Shown here piece by piece: positions 1 through 7,335 of a stretch of 11,304 bases of DNA. The position numbers were made by a program, and so were the translations under genes. Numbering within the stretch: position 1 is the first letter of the stretch; each line of letters begins with the position of its first letter. Below the pieces are notes generated by a model. It saw only the letters and a program-made list of their open reading frames with translations. It was not told the origin of the DNA and made no database searches. Source of the stretch: Bacteroidales bacterium (lineage in GTDB: Bacteria; Bacteroidota; Bacteroidia; Bacteroidales; UBA1556); NCBI GenBank assembly GCA_029935325.1, contig JAOZKO010000070.1:1-11304 (forward strand). The letters are read 5' to 3'.

Positions 1-2
1 CA

Positions 3-1055
3 TTAATCGAACAAATAAAACAAAATGATTCGCATAATAAAGTTCTTATAACATTCTTTTCTCCTTCTGCCTACGAACTACGAAAAAACTATCCCTTAGC
101 TGATTATATATTCTATTTACCTTTAGATACACCTAAAAATGCAAAGAGGTTTATAAAATTGATTCAACCTCAAATGGTGTTTTTTGTAAAATATGAATTT
201 TGGTTTAATTTTATTGCAGAGCTCAATCATCAACATATACCACTATATTTGATTTCAGGAATTTTCAGACCATCGCAACTATTTTTCAAAAAATATGGCA
301 GCTGGTTTCGCAAACATTTACCAATGTTTAATCAGCTTTTCGTTCAAGATAATGACTCTGCAAATCTTTTGGAATCTATTAAGCTAAATAATTATAGCAT
401 TACTGGCGACACTCGCTTCGATAGGGTAAATAAAATAACTCAGCATCCAAAAGAATATGTCGATATTCAAAAGTTTACTAGCGACTCTTTCACAATATTA
501 TGCGGTAGCACTTGGCTCGCAGACGAAGAGCTTCTTTTAAAATATTATAAAAATACAAAACACAATATAAAACTGATTATTGCTCCCCACGAGGTGGACA
601 ATGAACATATTAAGAAACTGCAATCAATTTTCAAAGACTATAGGCCAGTTCTATGGTCAAATGTAAATGAGCAGCAAAGTACTATAGATTCTAATGTTTT
701 GATTGTTAATTCTGTAGGTCACTTAATGCATTTATATCAATATGCTGATATTGCATATATTGGTGGCGGCTTTGGAGTAGGAATCCACAATATATTGGAA
801 GCAGCATGCTTTGGCAAACCAATTGTTTTCGGACCTAATTACAAGAAGTTTAAAGAGGCTCGAGACTTAATTAATCTAAAGGGAGGATTCAGTATCAATA
901 ATATTGAATCACTGTCAGTTCAGTTTAACAAACTAGTTTCCGACAAAGAGTATTTAACTTCCACAAGTGATATCTGCAAGAGCTATATAAGTCTAAATAT
1001 TGGTGCTACTCGAAAAATATATACACATTGCTTTTTGCAAGCGGAGGCCTTCTAG
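3..1055 (+). CDS. waaA: 3-deoxy-D-manno-octulosonic acid (Kdo) transferase, 5'-truncated by window edge
   Basis: The enzyme transfers Kdo from CMP-Kdo onto the lipid A precursor on the cytoplasmic face of the inner membrane, an essential step of LPS core assembly (GT-B fold, family GT30). The open frame enters from the left edge and gives about 350 residues in the window; the family is usually a little over 400, so roughly 60 N-terminal residues are missing, including the membrane anchor and the catalytic glutamate region. Supporting motifs are FFSPSAYELRKNYP near residue 18, FYLPLDTP near 37, VKYEFW near 61, GIFRP near 86, GDTRFDRV near 135, APHEVDN near 174, and the C-terminal nucleotide-sugar site GGGFGVGIHNILEAA at about 254-268. 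A TTG codon at 159 could be called as a start, but recognisable WaaA sequence continues upstream of it, so it is internal. The next gene starts 223 bases downstream. I am confident of the family. Confidence 0.93.
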   Translation, partial: LIEQIKQNDSHNKVLITFFSPSAYELRKNYPLADYIFYLPLDTPKNAKRFIKLIQPQMVFFVKYEFWFNFIAELNHQHIPLYLISGIFRPSQLFFKKYGSWFRKHLPMFNQLFVQDNDSANLLESIKLNNYSITGDTRFDRVNKITQHPKEYVDIQKFTSDSFTILCGSTWLADEELLLKYYKNTKHNIKLIIAPHEVDNEHIKKLQSIFKDYRPVLWSNVNEQQSTIDSNVLIVNSVGHLMHLYQYADIAYIGGGFGVGIHNILEAACFGKPIVFGPNYKKFKEARDLINLKGGFSINNIESLSVQFNKLVSDKEYLTSTSDICKSYISLNIGATRKIYTHCFLQAEAF

Positions 1056-1097
1056 AAATCAATAAATCATTTTTATTAAAGCTGCACTTAAAATATT

Positions 1098-1105
1098 TAC
1101 TTTTG
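1098..1105 (+). promoter_or_regulatory. candidate -7 box (TActTTTG) for the helicase gene
   Basis: TActTTTG matches the Bacteroidota sigma -7 consensus TAnnTTTG exactly. It lies in the 223-base gap between waaA and the helicase, but 173 bases before the helicase ATG, so a transcript from here would have a long leader. I see no clear TTTG -33 box at the usual spacing. The rest of the gap is AT-rich, with no strong hairpin. Confidence 0.4.
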
Positions 1106-1262
1106 CAATGTGAGTTTTGTCTGAATTGGTTTTAAGCATATAAGTTTCATTTTTTTTATTGGTAATTCATTTAATATTGAAAATATCAATTTCTTTGAAA
1201 AACACTTATGTTAATCCATATGTATAATATTTCCGCAAGAATATATTAATTAATCTGTTATA

Positions 1263-1270
1263 AGGGAAGA
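1263..1270 (+). promoter_or_regulatory. Shine-Dalgarno-like ribosome binding site of the helicase gene
   Basis: AGGGAAGA lies 8 bases before the ATG at 1279. This purine-rich, SD-like site is unusual here, since the other genes have plain A/T leaders, and it supports the chosen helicase start. Confidence 0.45.
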
Positions 1271-1278
1271 ATTTTTTA

Positions 1279-3594
1279 ATGAGTTTATTAGAACAACTTA
1301 ATGATGTACAGCAAGATGCTGTAAAAAACACCGATGGACCAAGTATGATAATTGCAGGTGCGGGCTCTGGAAAAACTAGAGTTCTTACTTATAAAATTGC
1401 ATATTTACTTGAGAAAGGTGTTGACCCTTTTAATATAATGGCACTGACATTTACCAATAAAGCTGCCCGCGAAATGAAAGCCAGAATAGAGCAATTGGTA
1501 AGCAGTACTGAGGCTCGCAATGTTTGGATGGGCACATTTCACTCTATTTTTGCTAGAATATTACGCATTGAAGCCGAAAAACTTGGCTTCCCTAGTAATT
1601 TCACCATCTATGATACTGATGACAGCAAAAGTATTATTAAAAAAATCCTCAAGGAATTACAACTTGATGACAAGATCTACAAACCTAAACAAATCTTAGG
1701 AAGAATCTCTTCTGCAAAAAATAATCTTATTTCTCATATTGATTATAATAATAATCCTGAGCTTACACAAGTTGACAAAGACAGTGGCAAAGGGCAATTG
1801 GGACAAATTTATACAATATATCAGGAGCGCTTAAGAAAGTCATCAGCAATGGATTTTGATGATTTACTTTTTAATACTAATGTTCTTTTACGCGACCATC
1901 CTGATGTGCTTATTAAATACCAACGTAGATTCAAATACTTCCTAGTAGATGAGTACCAGGACACTAATCACTCACAATACCTTATTGTAAAACGATTAGC
2001 AGCTCAAACAGAAAACCTCACAGTTGTTGGCGACGATGCTCAAAGTATATATGCATTTCGTGGAGCAAATATTCAGAATATACTGAATATGAATAAAGAC
2101 TATTCCGATCTAAAGACCTTTAAATTAGAGCAAAATTATCGTTCTACTCAGAATATAGTAGGGATAGCCAACGCAATTATACGCAATAATAAGAAGCAGA
2201 TAAAAAAGACTATTTGGACAGATAACCAAATGGGCGAAAAGATTCGGCTTAGCTCTACTTCTACTGACAATGAAGAGGGTAGCAATGTAGCCAGAACAAT
2301 TTTTGAAGTAAAGCATAACGAACGCGCAAATGACTCTGAATTTGCAATATTATACCGTACAAATGCCCAATCAAGAGCCATGGAAGAATCTTTAAGACGA
2401 ATGAATATCCGCTATAAAATATATGGTGGTTTATCATTTTATAGTCGCAAAGAAATTAAAGATCTTCTTGCATATTTAAGATTAGTAATTAACAAAAATG
2501 ATAGTGAAGCTTTACTTAGAGTAATTAATTATCCCAAAAGGGGCATTGGACAAACCAGTATTGACAAATTACGACTTGAAGCAGATAGACTTAATATTTC
2601 TTTATGGTCACTGATTGAAAACCTTGAAAATAGTAATATTTTAGCAAAAAGCACTAGCATACGAATTATAGAGTTTGTTAATATGATAAAGAGTTTTCAG
2701 TTAGATTTGAAAACAAAAAACGCCTACGATTTAGCAAGTGCAGTAGCTAAAGGCTCGGGAATATATTCCACTATGTATAATTCACGCGATGATGACGAAG
2801 GAGTTATGCGCTTTGAAAACATGGAAGAACTACTTTCAGGCATCAAAGAATTTTCGGAAGAAGAAAGCGGCGAAGTAGATGCCCCAGAAATCCGGACTTT
2901 AGAAGAATTTATGCAAGATATAGCCTTGCATACCGATGCCGACGACAAGGATAAAGATGATGGCGAATATGTAACTTTAATGACAATCCATGCTGCCAAA
3001 GGTCTGGAATTCCCTTATGTATTTATAGTAGGAATGGAAGAAAACCTTTTTCCTTCAATGCTAGCATTAAACTCAAGAGTAGAACTTGAAGAAGAACGAA
3101 GATTATTTTATGTGGCTTTAACTCGTGGAGAAAAAAGAGTTTTTCTGAGTTATTCTGAAAGCCGCTATAAGTGGGGAAACCTACAATATTCAGAACCAAG
3201 CAGATTCCTTAGCGAATTAGAACCAAAATTTATAGACGACCAAACAGCTGACCTTATTATGAGCGAAGAAACTTCAAAAACAACCGCAAAGAAAGTGAAC
3301 AAGTCAACCACAAAAGGAAAAACGCCATTACCTAAAACAAAGGCTACACCAAAAACGACTAAATCAACTCCTGAAAACTTAACCCCTATTAACAGGGAAA
3401 GCAGAGGAGTAAGTGACAACCAAGCTAATAGCATCAAGGTAGGAATGGAAGTTTTCCACGATCGCTTTGGCAGAGGCAAAGTAGAAACTATTGAAGGCGA
3501 GGGCAAAAATAAAAAAGCCACCGTTAAATTTAAAAATAATACTTCAAAAGTTCTACTTTTACAGTTTGCTAAGCTTAGAATACTAAAACAATAA
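1279..3594 (+). CDS. uvrD: PcrA/UvrD-type superfamily 1 ATP-dependent DNA helicase
   Basis: This is a 3'-5' SF1A helicase of 771 residues, cytoplasmic, acting in nucleotide excision and mismatch repair and in clearing replication-transcription conflicts. All helicase motifs are present: Q motif around Q11-Q12, Walker A AGAGSGKT at 26-33 (K32), TFTNKAA at 57-63, DEYQD (Walker B) at 224-228, QSIYAFRGA at 255-263, LEQNYRST at 283-290, TIHAAKGLEF at 569-578, and EERRLFYVALTR at 605-616 (arginine finger region). Residues about 653-713 form a Lys/Thr/Pro-rich linker of low complexity. Residues 714-771 (VGMEVFHDRFGRG and onward) match the C-terminal Tudor-like domain that links PcrA/UvrD to RNA polymerase. 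This domain and the overall length point to PcrA/UvrD rather than Rep. An SD-like sequence fixes the start. Whether pcrA or uvrD is the better name cannot be settled here. Confidence 0.95.
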   Translation: MSLLEQLNDVQQDAVKNTDGPSMIIAGAGSGKTRVLTYKIAYLLEKGVDPFNIMALTFTNKAAREMKARIEQLVSSTEARNVWMGTFHSIFARILRIEAEKLGFPSNFTIYDTDDSKSIIKKILKELQLDDKIYKPKQILGRISSAKNNLISHIDYNNNPELTQVDKDSGKGQLGQIYTIYQERLRKSSAMDFDDLLFNTNVLLRDHPDVLIKYQRRFKYFLVDEYQDTNHSQYLIVKRLAAQTENLTVVGDDAQSIYAFRGANIQNILNMNKDYSDLKTFKLEQNYRSTQNIVGIANAIIRNNKKQIKKTIWTDNQMGEKIRLSSTSTDNEEGSNVARTIFEVKHNERANDSEFAILYRTNAQSRAMEESLRRMNIRYKIYGGLSFYSRKEIKDLLAYLRLVINKNDSEALLRVINYPKRGIGQTSIDKLRLEADRLNISLWSLIENLENSNILAKSTSIRIIEFVNMIKSFQLDLKTKNAYDLASAVAKGSGIYSTMYNSRDDDEGVMRFENMEELLSGIKEFSEEESGEVDAPEIRTLEEFMQDIALHTDADDKDKDDGEYVTLMTIHAAKGLEFPYVFIVGMEENLFPSMLALNSRVELEEERRLFYVALTRGEKRVFLSYSESRYKWGNLQYSEPSRFLSELEPKFIDDQTADLIMSEETSKTTAKKVNKSTTKGKTPLPKTKATPKTTKSTPENLTPINRESRGVSDNQANSIKVGMEVFHDRFGRGKVETIEGEGKNKKATVKFKNNTSKVLLLQFAKLRILKQ

Positions 3595-3633
3595 TTAGTT
3601 TATCGCAAAACTTATCGGTAAGAATTTTTATCT

Positions 3634-3641
3634 TAGTTTTG
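3634..3641 (+). promoter_or_regulatory. candidate -7 box (TAgtTTTG) for the DUF4290 gene
   Basis: TAgtTTTG fits TAnnTTTG and ends 22 bases before the ATG at 3664, giving a plausible short leader. It lies in the 69-base gap after the helicase. No convincing -33 box is seen. Confidence 0.5.
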
Positions 3642-3663
3642 CATCACATTTTTTAAATTTACA

Positions 3664-4332
3664 ATGGAAAGAGATTATAATACTACAAGAGCCAAATTAT
3701 TGATTCGTGAATATGGTAGAAATGTTCAGAATTTGATAGAATATGCATTATCTATTGAAGACAAAGATAAGCGCACAAAATTAGCATATATCATTATATC
3801 GGTTATGCAACAGGTCAATCCTACATCAGATACCAATGATGAATACTATAAAAAGTTATGGAACCACCTATATTTTATATCAGAATATAAGTTAGATATT
3901 GACTATCCTTATGAAGTTAATAAGGAAGACATTAAAGAAACTCCAAGCTCATTGTCCTATAACAATAATCGTATAATGTATCGCTTTTATGGCTTAAATA
4001 CTGAATTGGTATTAAAAGGGCTTGCTACAAAAGAAGAGGGAGAAGAGCGTAAGCAACTACTATTGGTTATGGCCAATCAGATGAAAGAGATGTATATCAA
4101 TTGGAATAAAAGCATTGTTGGTGATGATTTAATTGACCAGCATATTCAGCGAATTACTGATGGAGTACTATCATTACCAGAAGGAGTTGAACTGACATCT
4201 TCAAACCTTATTCTTAAGAAATTACATTCCAACTTAGCGAGCACAAAATCGGCACATAAAGCTAAAAAGACCTTCTCAAAGAAGGGCGGAAGTCGTCCTA
4301 AATTTCAAAAGAACGCCAAAAAACGCAGGTAA
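3664..4332 (+). CDS. DUF4290 family protein of unknown function
   Basis: The 222-residue protein matches my memory of the DUF4290 family, which is found in Bacteroidota and has no assigned function. Recognisable stretches are REYGRNVQNLIEYALSIED near residue 16, KLAYIIISVMQQVNP near 39, KLWNHLYFISEYKLDIDYPY near 64, and NRIMYRFYGLN near 102. It has no signal peptide or membrane segment and looks cytoplasmic and mainly helical. The last 37 residues (186-222) are strongly basic, with many Lys/Arg and few acidic residues, ending KNAKKRR, so they are probably disordered and might bind nucleic acid; that is inference. The gene has its own candidate -7 box and the next gene also has one, so it may be transcribed alone. 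The family call is firm and the role is unknown. Confidence 0.87.
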   Translation: MERDYNTTRAKLLIREYGRNVQNLIEYALSIEDKDKRTKLAYIIISVMQQVNPTSDTNDEYYKKLWNHLYFISEYKLDIDYPYEVNKEDIKETPSSLSYNNNRIMYRFYGLNTELVLKGLATKEEGEERKQLLLVMANQMKEMYINWNKSIVGDDLIDQHIQRITDGVLSLPEGVELTSSNLILKKLHSNLASTKSAHKAKKTFSKKGGSRPKFQKNAKKRR

Positions 4333-4417
4333 TATGCTGCATTAGAGTGGAATACAGTTCTCTGAAACACAATAATTGTTTTTATAAAAAAGACATTATT
4401 CAATTCAGAAAAAAATC

Positions 4418-4425
4418 TACTTTTG
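4418..4425 (+). promoter_or_regulatory. candidate -7 box (TActTTTG) for the TPR protein gene
   Basis: TActTTTG, followed by CACC, ends 28 bases before the ATG at 4454. It is identical in core to the boxes before ribH and the amidohydrolase gene. The -33 region is AT-rich without a clear TTTG. Confidence 0.5.
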
Positions 4426-4453
4426 CACCACTAAAAATTTAAGATAAATTCAA

Positions 4454-5176
4454 ATGGCGAAAAAGAAATTCGATCAAACAGAAGAGAATTTAGCAAACAT
4501 TGAAGAGGCTATTGGCAGAACAGAGAAATTTGTTGAAAACAACAAAAAAAATCTTAGCTATGGAGTAATTGGTCTTTTTGCAATTGTTATTATTGCACTA
4601 GGATATAATAAATATGTACTTATTCCAAATCAAGAAGAATCATATTCTAATATTTGGCCTGCAGAACAATATTTCAAAATGGATAGTCTGGATTGGGCAT
4701 TATATGGTCATGAAGACAATCAAGGTTTCCTAGATATAATTGATAACTATGGATCCACTAAAAGCGGTAACCTAGCACAATATTATGCAGGTATCTGTTA
4801 TTTTAGAATGGCACAAAACGATACAACTTCTCAAGCTTTAGATTATTATGAGACGGCTATTGATTATTTAAATGATTTTGATAGTGACGATATTAATGTA
4901 AAGGCTATGTCGATTGGAGCAATTGGAGATTGTGAAATGGAGCTAGGTAATCAAGAGAAAGCTGCTACCCATTATATCAAAGCTGCCCATCTTTATGATA
5001 ATGAGTTAGTAAGTCCTACAATGCTGAAAAAAGCAGGAATGACTTATTCTATACTTGGAGATCACAAAAAAGCTTTAGAAGCTTTTGAAGAGATAAGAAC
5101 TAAATATAAAACTAGTTACGAAGGCAATGAGATTAAAAAATACATTGCTAGAGAAAAAGAAATACTTGGAGAATAA
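4454..5176 (+). CDS. membrane-anchored tetratricopeptide repeat protein
   Basis: The 240-residue protein has a charged cytoplasmic N-terminus (1-33, Lys/Glu-rich) and one hydrophobic segment at about 35-52 (SYGVIGLFAIVIIALGY). The remaining soluble domain probably faces the periplasm. At least three TPR-like helix pairs are visible: about 106-139 (YYAGICYFRMA then ALDYYETAIDYL), 149-182 (AIGDCEMELGNQEKAATHYIKAA) and 187-221 (AGMTYSILGDHKKALEAFEEI). TPRs mediate protein-protein contacts. The architecture resembles YfgM-like inner-membrane TPR proteins, which work with the Sec translocon and periplasmic chaperones in enterobacteria, but orthology is not shown here. I recall TPR proteins of this type lying before ribH in other Bacteroidota. 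A strong terminator separates it from ribH, so they are neighbours rather than one transcript. Confidence 0.85.
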   Translation: MAKKKFDQTEENLANIEEAIGRTEKFVENNKKNLSYGVIGLFAIVIIALGYNKYVLIPNQEESYSNIWPAEQYFKMDSLDWALYGHEDNQGFLDIIDNYGSTKSGNLAQYYAGICYFRMAQNDTTSQALDYYETAIDYLNDFDSDDINVKAMSIGAIGDCEMELGNQEKAATHYIKAAHLYDNELVSPTMLKKAGMTYSILGDHKKALEAFEEIRTKYKTSYEGNEIKKYIAREKEILGE

Positions 5177-5200
5177 TTTTTTTTCGAAAAAATAATAATA

Positions 5201-5229
5201 GGTCGGGTTTTTACTCGGCCTTTTTTTTT
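5201..5229 (+). terminator. intrinsic terminator after the TPR gene
   Basis: An 8-bp stem (5201-5208 with 5213-5220, two G-T wobbles) with a TTTT loop is followed by an uninterrupted run of nine T at 5221-5229. It lies 24 bases after the stop codon. The end of the T run also provides the first base of the ribH -7 box. Confidence 0.85.
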
Positions 5230-5236
5230 ACTTTTG
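5229..5236 (+). promoter_or_regulatory. candidate -7 box (TActTTTG) for ribH-fmt
   Basis: TActTTTG begins on the last T of the preceding terminator and ends 52 bases before the ribH ATG. The matching -33 region would fall inside the terminator hairpin. No FMN riboswitch is present between it and ribH. Confidence 0.45.
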
Positions 5237-5288
5237 ATTTTTCTTAAATCCATAGAGATTTAAGGTAATTATACAAAAACCTAAAATT

Positions 5289-5822
5289 ATGGCTTCAAAC
5301 CTTAAAAACCTTTCAGAATATAAACCTACAAAGCTCAATATAGAAAATGCAAAAGTAGGAATAGTAGTATCGGAATGGAACGAAGAAATTACTGATGCAC
5401 TCGCTAAAGGAGCTATTGATGTGCTTAATGAACATGGGCTGCTAGAGAAAAATATTACTGTAAAGTATGTCCCAGGAACTTTTGAACTAGCCTTAGGGGC
5501 ACAATTCCTTATTGGAAAGGCTGATGTAAACGCAGTAATCTGCCTAGGATGCGTTATTCAAGGTGAAACTCGTCATTTCGATTTTATTTGTAATGCAAGT
5601 GCAAATGCAATTGCAAAACTTAATTTGGATAGTGATATTCCAGTTATATTTGGAGTACTTACCACTGACAACCAACAGCAAGCTATTGATAGATCTGGCG
5701 GGAAACATGGCAATAAAGGTGTAGAAGCAGGAATTACAGCTCTTAAAATGATTAGCCTAGGAAATAACTTAGATGAAGAATATGGCCTACAATGGTATAA
5801 TTCATTTGTAGAAGAAGATTAA
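5289..5822 (+). CDS. ribH: 6,7-dimethyl-8-ribityllumazine synthase
   Basis: This is the penultimate enzyme of riboflavin synthesis. It condenses 5-amino-6-ribitylamino-uracil with 3,4-dihydroxy-2-butanone 4-phosphate to lumazine, normally in a pentameric or icosahedral assembly in the cytoplasm. At 177 residues it is slightly longer than the usual 150-160 because of a short N-terminal lead (1-18) and an acidic tail. Active-site features: aromatic W30 in VVSEWNEEI, PGTFELALGAQ at 62-72, GCVIQGETRHFDF at 87-99 with catalytic H96, FGVLTTDNQQQAIDRSGGKHGNKG at 121-144 with phosphate-binding R135. The other riboflavin genes are not nearby, which is common in this phylum. fmt starts 17 bases after its stop, so the two are probably cotranscribed. 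No FMN riboswitch is visible. Confidence 0.97.
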   Translation: MASNLKNLSEYKPTKLNIENAKVGIVVSEWNEEITDALAKGAIDVLNEHGLLEKNITVKYVPGTFELALGAQFLIGKADVNAVICLGCVIQGETRHFDFICNASANAIAKLNLDSDIPVIFGVLTTDNQQQAIDRSGGKHGNKGVEAGITALKMISLGNNLDEEYGLQWYNSFVEED

Positions 5823-5839
5823 CACAAAAGCTTTTCGTT

Positions 5840-6790
5840 ATGAAGATTGTATTTATGGGGACTCCCGAATTTGCCGTTGCTTCTTTAGATGCATTATCAC
5901 AAAGCAAACATGATGTAGTAGGAGTAGTAACTGTAGCTGATCGTCGTTCTGGCAGGGGCAAGAAACTTAATATAAGTGCCGTAAAAGATTATGCTATAAA
6001 TAATAATATAGACATACTACAACCTGAAAAGCTTAAAGACCTAGATTTTATTACCCAGCTTAAAAACTGGAACGCAGACCTATTTATTATTGTAGCATTT
6101 CGTATGCTTCCTAAAGTAATATGGTCCATTCCACCCAAAGGCACATTCAATATTCATGGTTCGCTATTACCTCAATACCGAGGTGCAGCACCAATTAATC
6201 ATGCAATAATCAATGGTGACAAAAAAAGTGGACTTACTACTTTTATGATTGATGAAAAAATTGATACCGGTAAAATTATTCTTCAAAGAGAGGTTGCCAT
6301 CCTAAATGATGATGATGCAGGAGTATTGCATGATAATTTGATGGAGCTGAGCAGAGAAATAGTTATTGATACTTGTAATATTATAGAAAATAATAAATTA
6401 AAACTTATTCCTCAAAAACAAATAATAGAGGATGTAAATAAGCTTCGTCCTGCTCCAAAAATCTTTAAAGAGCACTGCCATATTACCCATTCTTTTTCTG
6501 CAAAAAAAGCTCAGCTTCTTGTGAGAGGGCTAAGCCCCTACCCTGCTGCATTTGTTGAATTAGTATCGCCACAAGGACAAATAATAAGTTTGAAATTATT
6601 CAAAACAAGCATCGAAAACACGAGCTCTGCCATTGGTGAAATAACTACTGATGGCAAAACTTTTATGGGGATTTGCTTCGAGAATACTTGCCTAAAGATT
6701 CATGATTTGCAACTACAAAGTAAAAAAAGAATGCAAATTGGCGACTTTTTAAGAGGTTTCTCTATCTCTAAAGACTGGAAATGGCAATAA
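5840..6790 (+). CDS. fmt: methionyl-tRNA formyltransferase
   Basis: The enzyme formylates the amino group of initiator Met-tRNA with 10-formyltetrahydrofolate, giving fMet for translation initiation in the cytoplasm. At 316 residues it has the full family length. The N-terminal Rossmann-like catalytic domain opens with MKIVFMGTPEFAVASL and carries ADRRSGRGKKL at 33-43. The folate site is FNIHGSLLPQYRGAAPIN at 103-120, with catalytic N104 and H106, followed by MIDEKIDTG at 136-144 with D142. The variant AFRMLP at 86-91 replaces the AYGQILP of proteobacterial enzymes, as I recall for Bacteroidota. Residues from about 205 (RPAPKIFKEHC) form the C-terminal tRNA-binding OB-fold domain. It lies 17 bases behind ribH with no promoter or terminator between them, so an operon is likely. 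Confidence 0.97.
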   Translation: MKIVFMGTPEFAVASLDALSQSKHDVVGVVTVADRRSGRGKKLNISAVKDYAINNNIDILQPEKLKDLDFITQLKNWNADLFIIVAFRMLPKVIWSIPPKGTFNIHGSLLPQYRGAAPINHAIINGDKKSGLTTFMIDEKIDTGKIILQREVAILNDDDAGVLHDNLMELSREIVIDTCNIIENNKLKLIPQKQIIEDVNKLRPAPKIFKEHCHITHSFSAKKAQLLVRGLSPYPAAFVELVSPQGQIISLKLFKTSIENTSSAIGEITTDGKTFMGICFENTCLKIHDLQLQSKKRMQIGDFLRGFSISKDWKWQ

Positions 6791-6892
6791 TCCCTACTCT
6801 TTTCAAAGCTAATAACCGTAAAGGATTACGATAAATTGCTAAAAAAAGGTCGTTTTGCACGCTACTTATTAACATTTGAGGGTACTTTTCAA

Positions 6893-6917
6893 CAAAACCA
6901 ATGATATCAAGGTTTTG
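6893..6917. promoter_or_regulatory. imperfect palindrome upstream of the HU promoter, possible operator
   Basis: Arms CAAAACC (6893-6899) and GGTTTTG (6911-6917) are perfect inverted repeats. They flank a smaller perfect palindrome, TGATATCA (6902-6909). No T run follows, so it does not look like an intrinsic terminator for fmt. Its right arm ends in TTTTG, a candidate -33 element, but the spacing to the -7 box is 25 bases, longer than usual. A regulator binding site is an inference. Confidence 0.35.
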
Positions 6918-6942
6918 CAGCAATCCGTTAAATTAATTCTAT

Positions 6943-6950
6943 TATATTTG
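6943..6950 (+). promoter_or_regulatory. candidate -7 box (TAtaTTTG) for the HU gene
   Basis: TAtaTTTG fits TAnnTTTG and ends 42 bases before the HU ATG. It is followed 4 bases later by a 16-bp AT palindrome. Confidence 0.5.
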
Positions 6951-6954
6951 TCCT

Positions 6955-6970
6955 AATTATTATAATAATT
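6955..6970. repeat. 16-bp perfect AT palindrome in the HU leader
   Basis: Bases 6955-6970 (AATTATTATAATAATT) equal their own reverse complement. The site begins 4 bases after the candidate -7 box and so falls around the expected transcription start. It could be an operator, a weak 5' hairpin, or chance in an AT-rich leader. Confidence 0.4.
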
Positions 6971-6992
6971 CTAATCATTAAAAATTTCTAAC

Positions 6993-7256
6993 ATGAACAA
7001 AACACAATTAATCGACGCAATGGCAGCTGGTTCTGGTTTGAGCAAAGCTGATTCAAAAAGAGCTCTTGAAGCATTTATTGGTGCTACTACTGATTCACTA
7101 AAAGGTGGTGATAAAGTTGCATTAGTAGGATTTGGTTCTTTCTCTGTTGCTGAAAGATCAGCTCGTACAGGTCGCAACCCTAAGACTGGCGCTGCTATTC
7201 AAATTGCTGCAAAAAAAGTTGTTAAATTTAAAGCAGGTTCTGACTTAGCATTATAA
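6993..7256 (+). CDS. HU-family nucleoid DNA-binding protein
   Basis: This is a histone-like protein that bends and compacts DNA as a dimer. It has 87 residues, against about 90 for the family. It starts with MNKTQLIDAMA, the helical dimerisation region, and carries the HU/IHF signature GFGSFSVAERSARTGRNPKTG at about 47-67. The beta-arm with the DNA-intercalating R-NP turn (RTGRNPKTG) is intact. The C-terminal part (KKVVKFKAGSDLA) closes the fold. HU rather than IHF is preferred because it stands alone with a short tail, but sequence alone does not fully separate the two. It is flanked by its own candidate promoter and a strong terminator, so it is probably a single-gene transcript. Two palindromes upstream may control it. 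Confidence 0.96.
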   Translation: MNKTQLIDAMAAGSGLSKADSKRALEAFIGATTDSLKGGDKVALVGFGSFSVAERSARTGRNPKTGAAIQIAAKKVVKFKAGSDLAL

Positions 7257-7281
7257 GATCTTCGTAAGAAACTTTTTTGAA

Positions 7282-7320
7282 AAGCCTCATCCCGATAATC
7301 GAGATTGAGGCTTTTTTTTT
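7282..7320 (+). terminator. intrinsic terminator after the HU gene
   Basis: A perfect 8-bp stem, AAGCCTCA (7282-7289) with TGAGGCTT (7306-7313), has an inner stem including CGA/TCG around a TAA loop. A run of nine T at 7312-7320 follows. It lies 25 bases after the HU stop and 15 bases before the next ATG. Confidence 0.92.
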
Positions 7321-7335
7321 ATAAAACTTTTTTCC

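Noticed and set aside
159..1055. waaA starting at the TTG codon at 159
   Set aside because: Recognisable Kdo-transferase sequence continues upstream in frame to the window edge, so the gene is cut by the edge and the TTG is an internal leucine.
1056..1080. AT-only inverted repeat after waaA (AATAAA/TTTATT) as a terminator
   Set aside because: The stem has no G-C pairs and would be expected by chance in such AT-rich DNA.
2124..3521. Minus-strand frames opposite the helicase gene
   Set aside because: They are antisense shadows of a gene with every SF1 motif intact, and they lack recognisable domains or leaders of their own.
5177..5288. FMN riboswitch before ribH
   Set aside because: Much of the 112-base gap is taken by a terminator and a -7 box, leaving too little room, and the conserved RFN element blocks are absent.
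6817..6830. Hairpin CGTAA/TTACG after fmt as a terminator
   Set aside because: The stem is only 5 bp and no T run follows; it is too weak to call.
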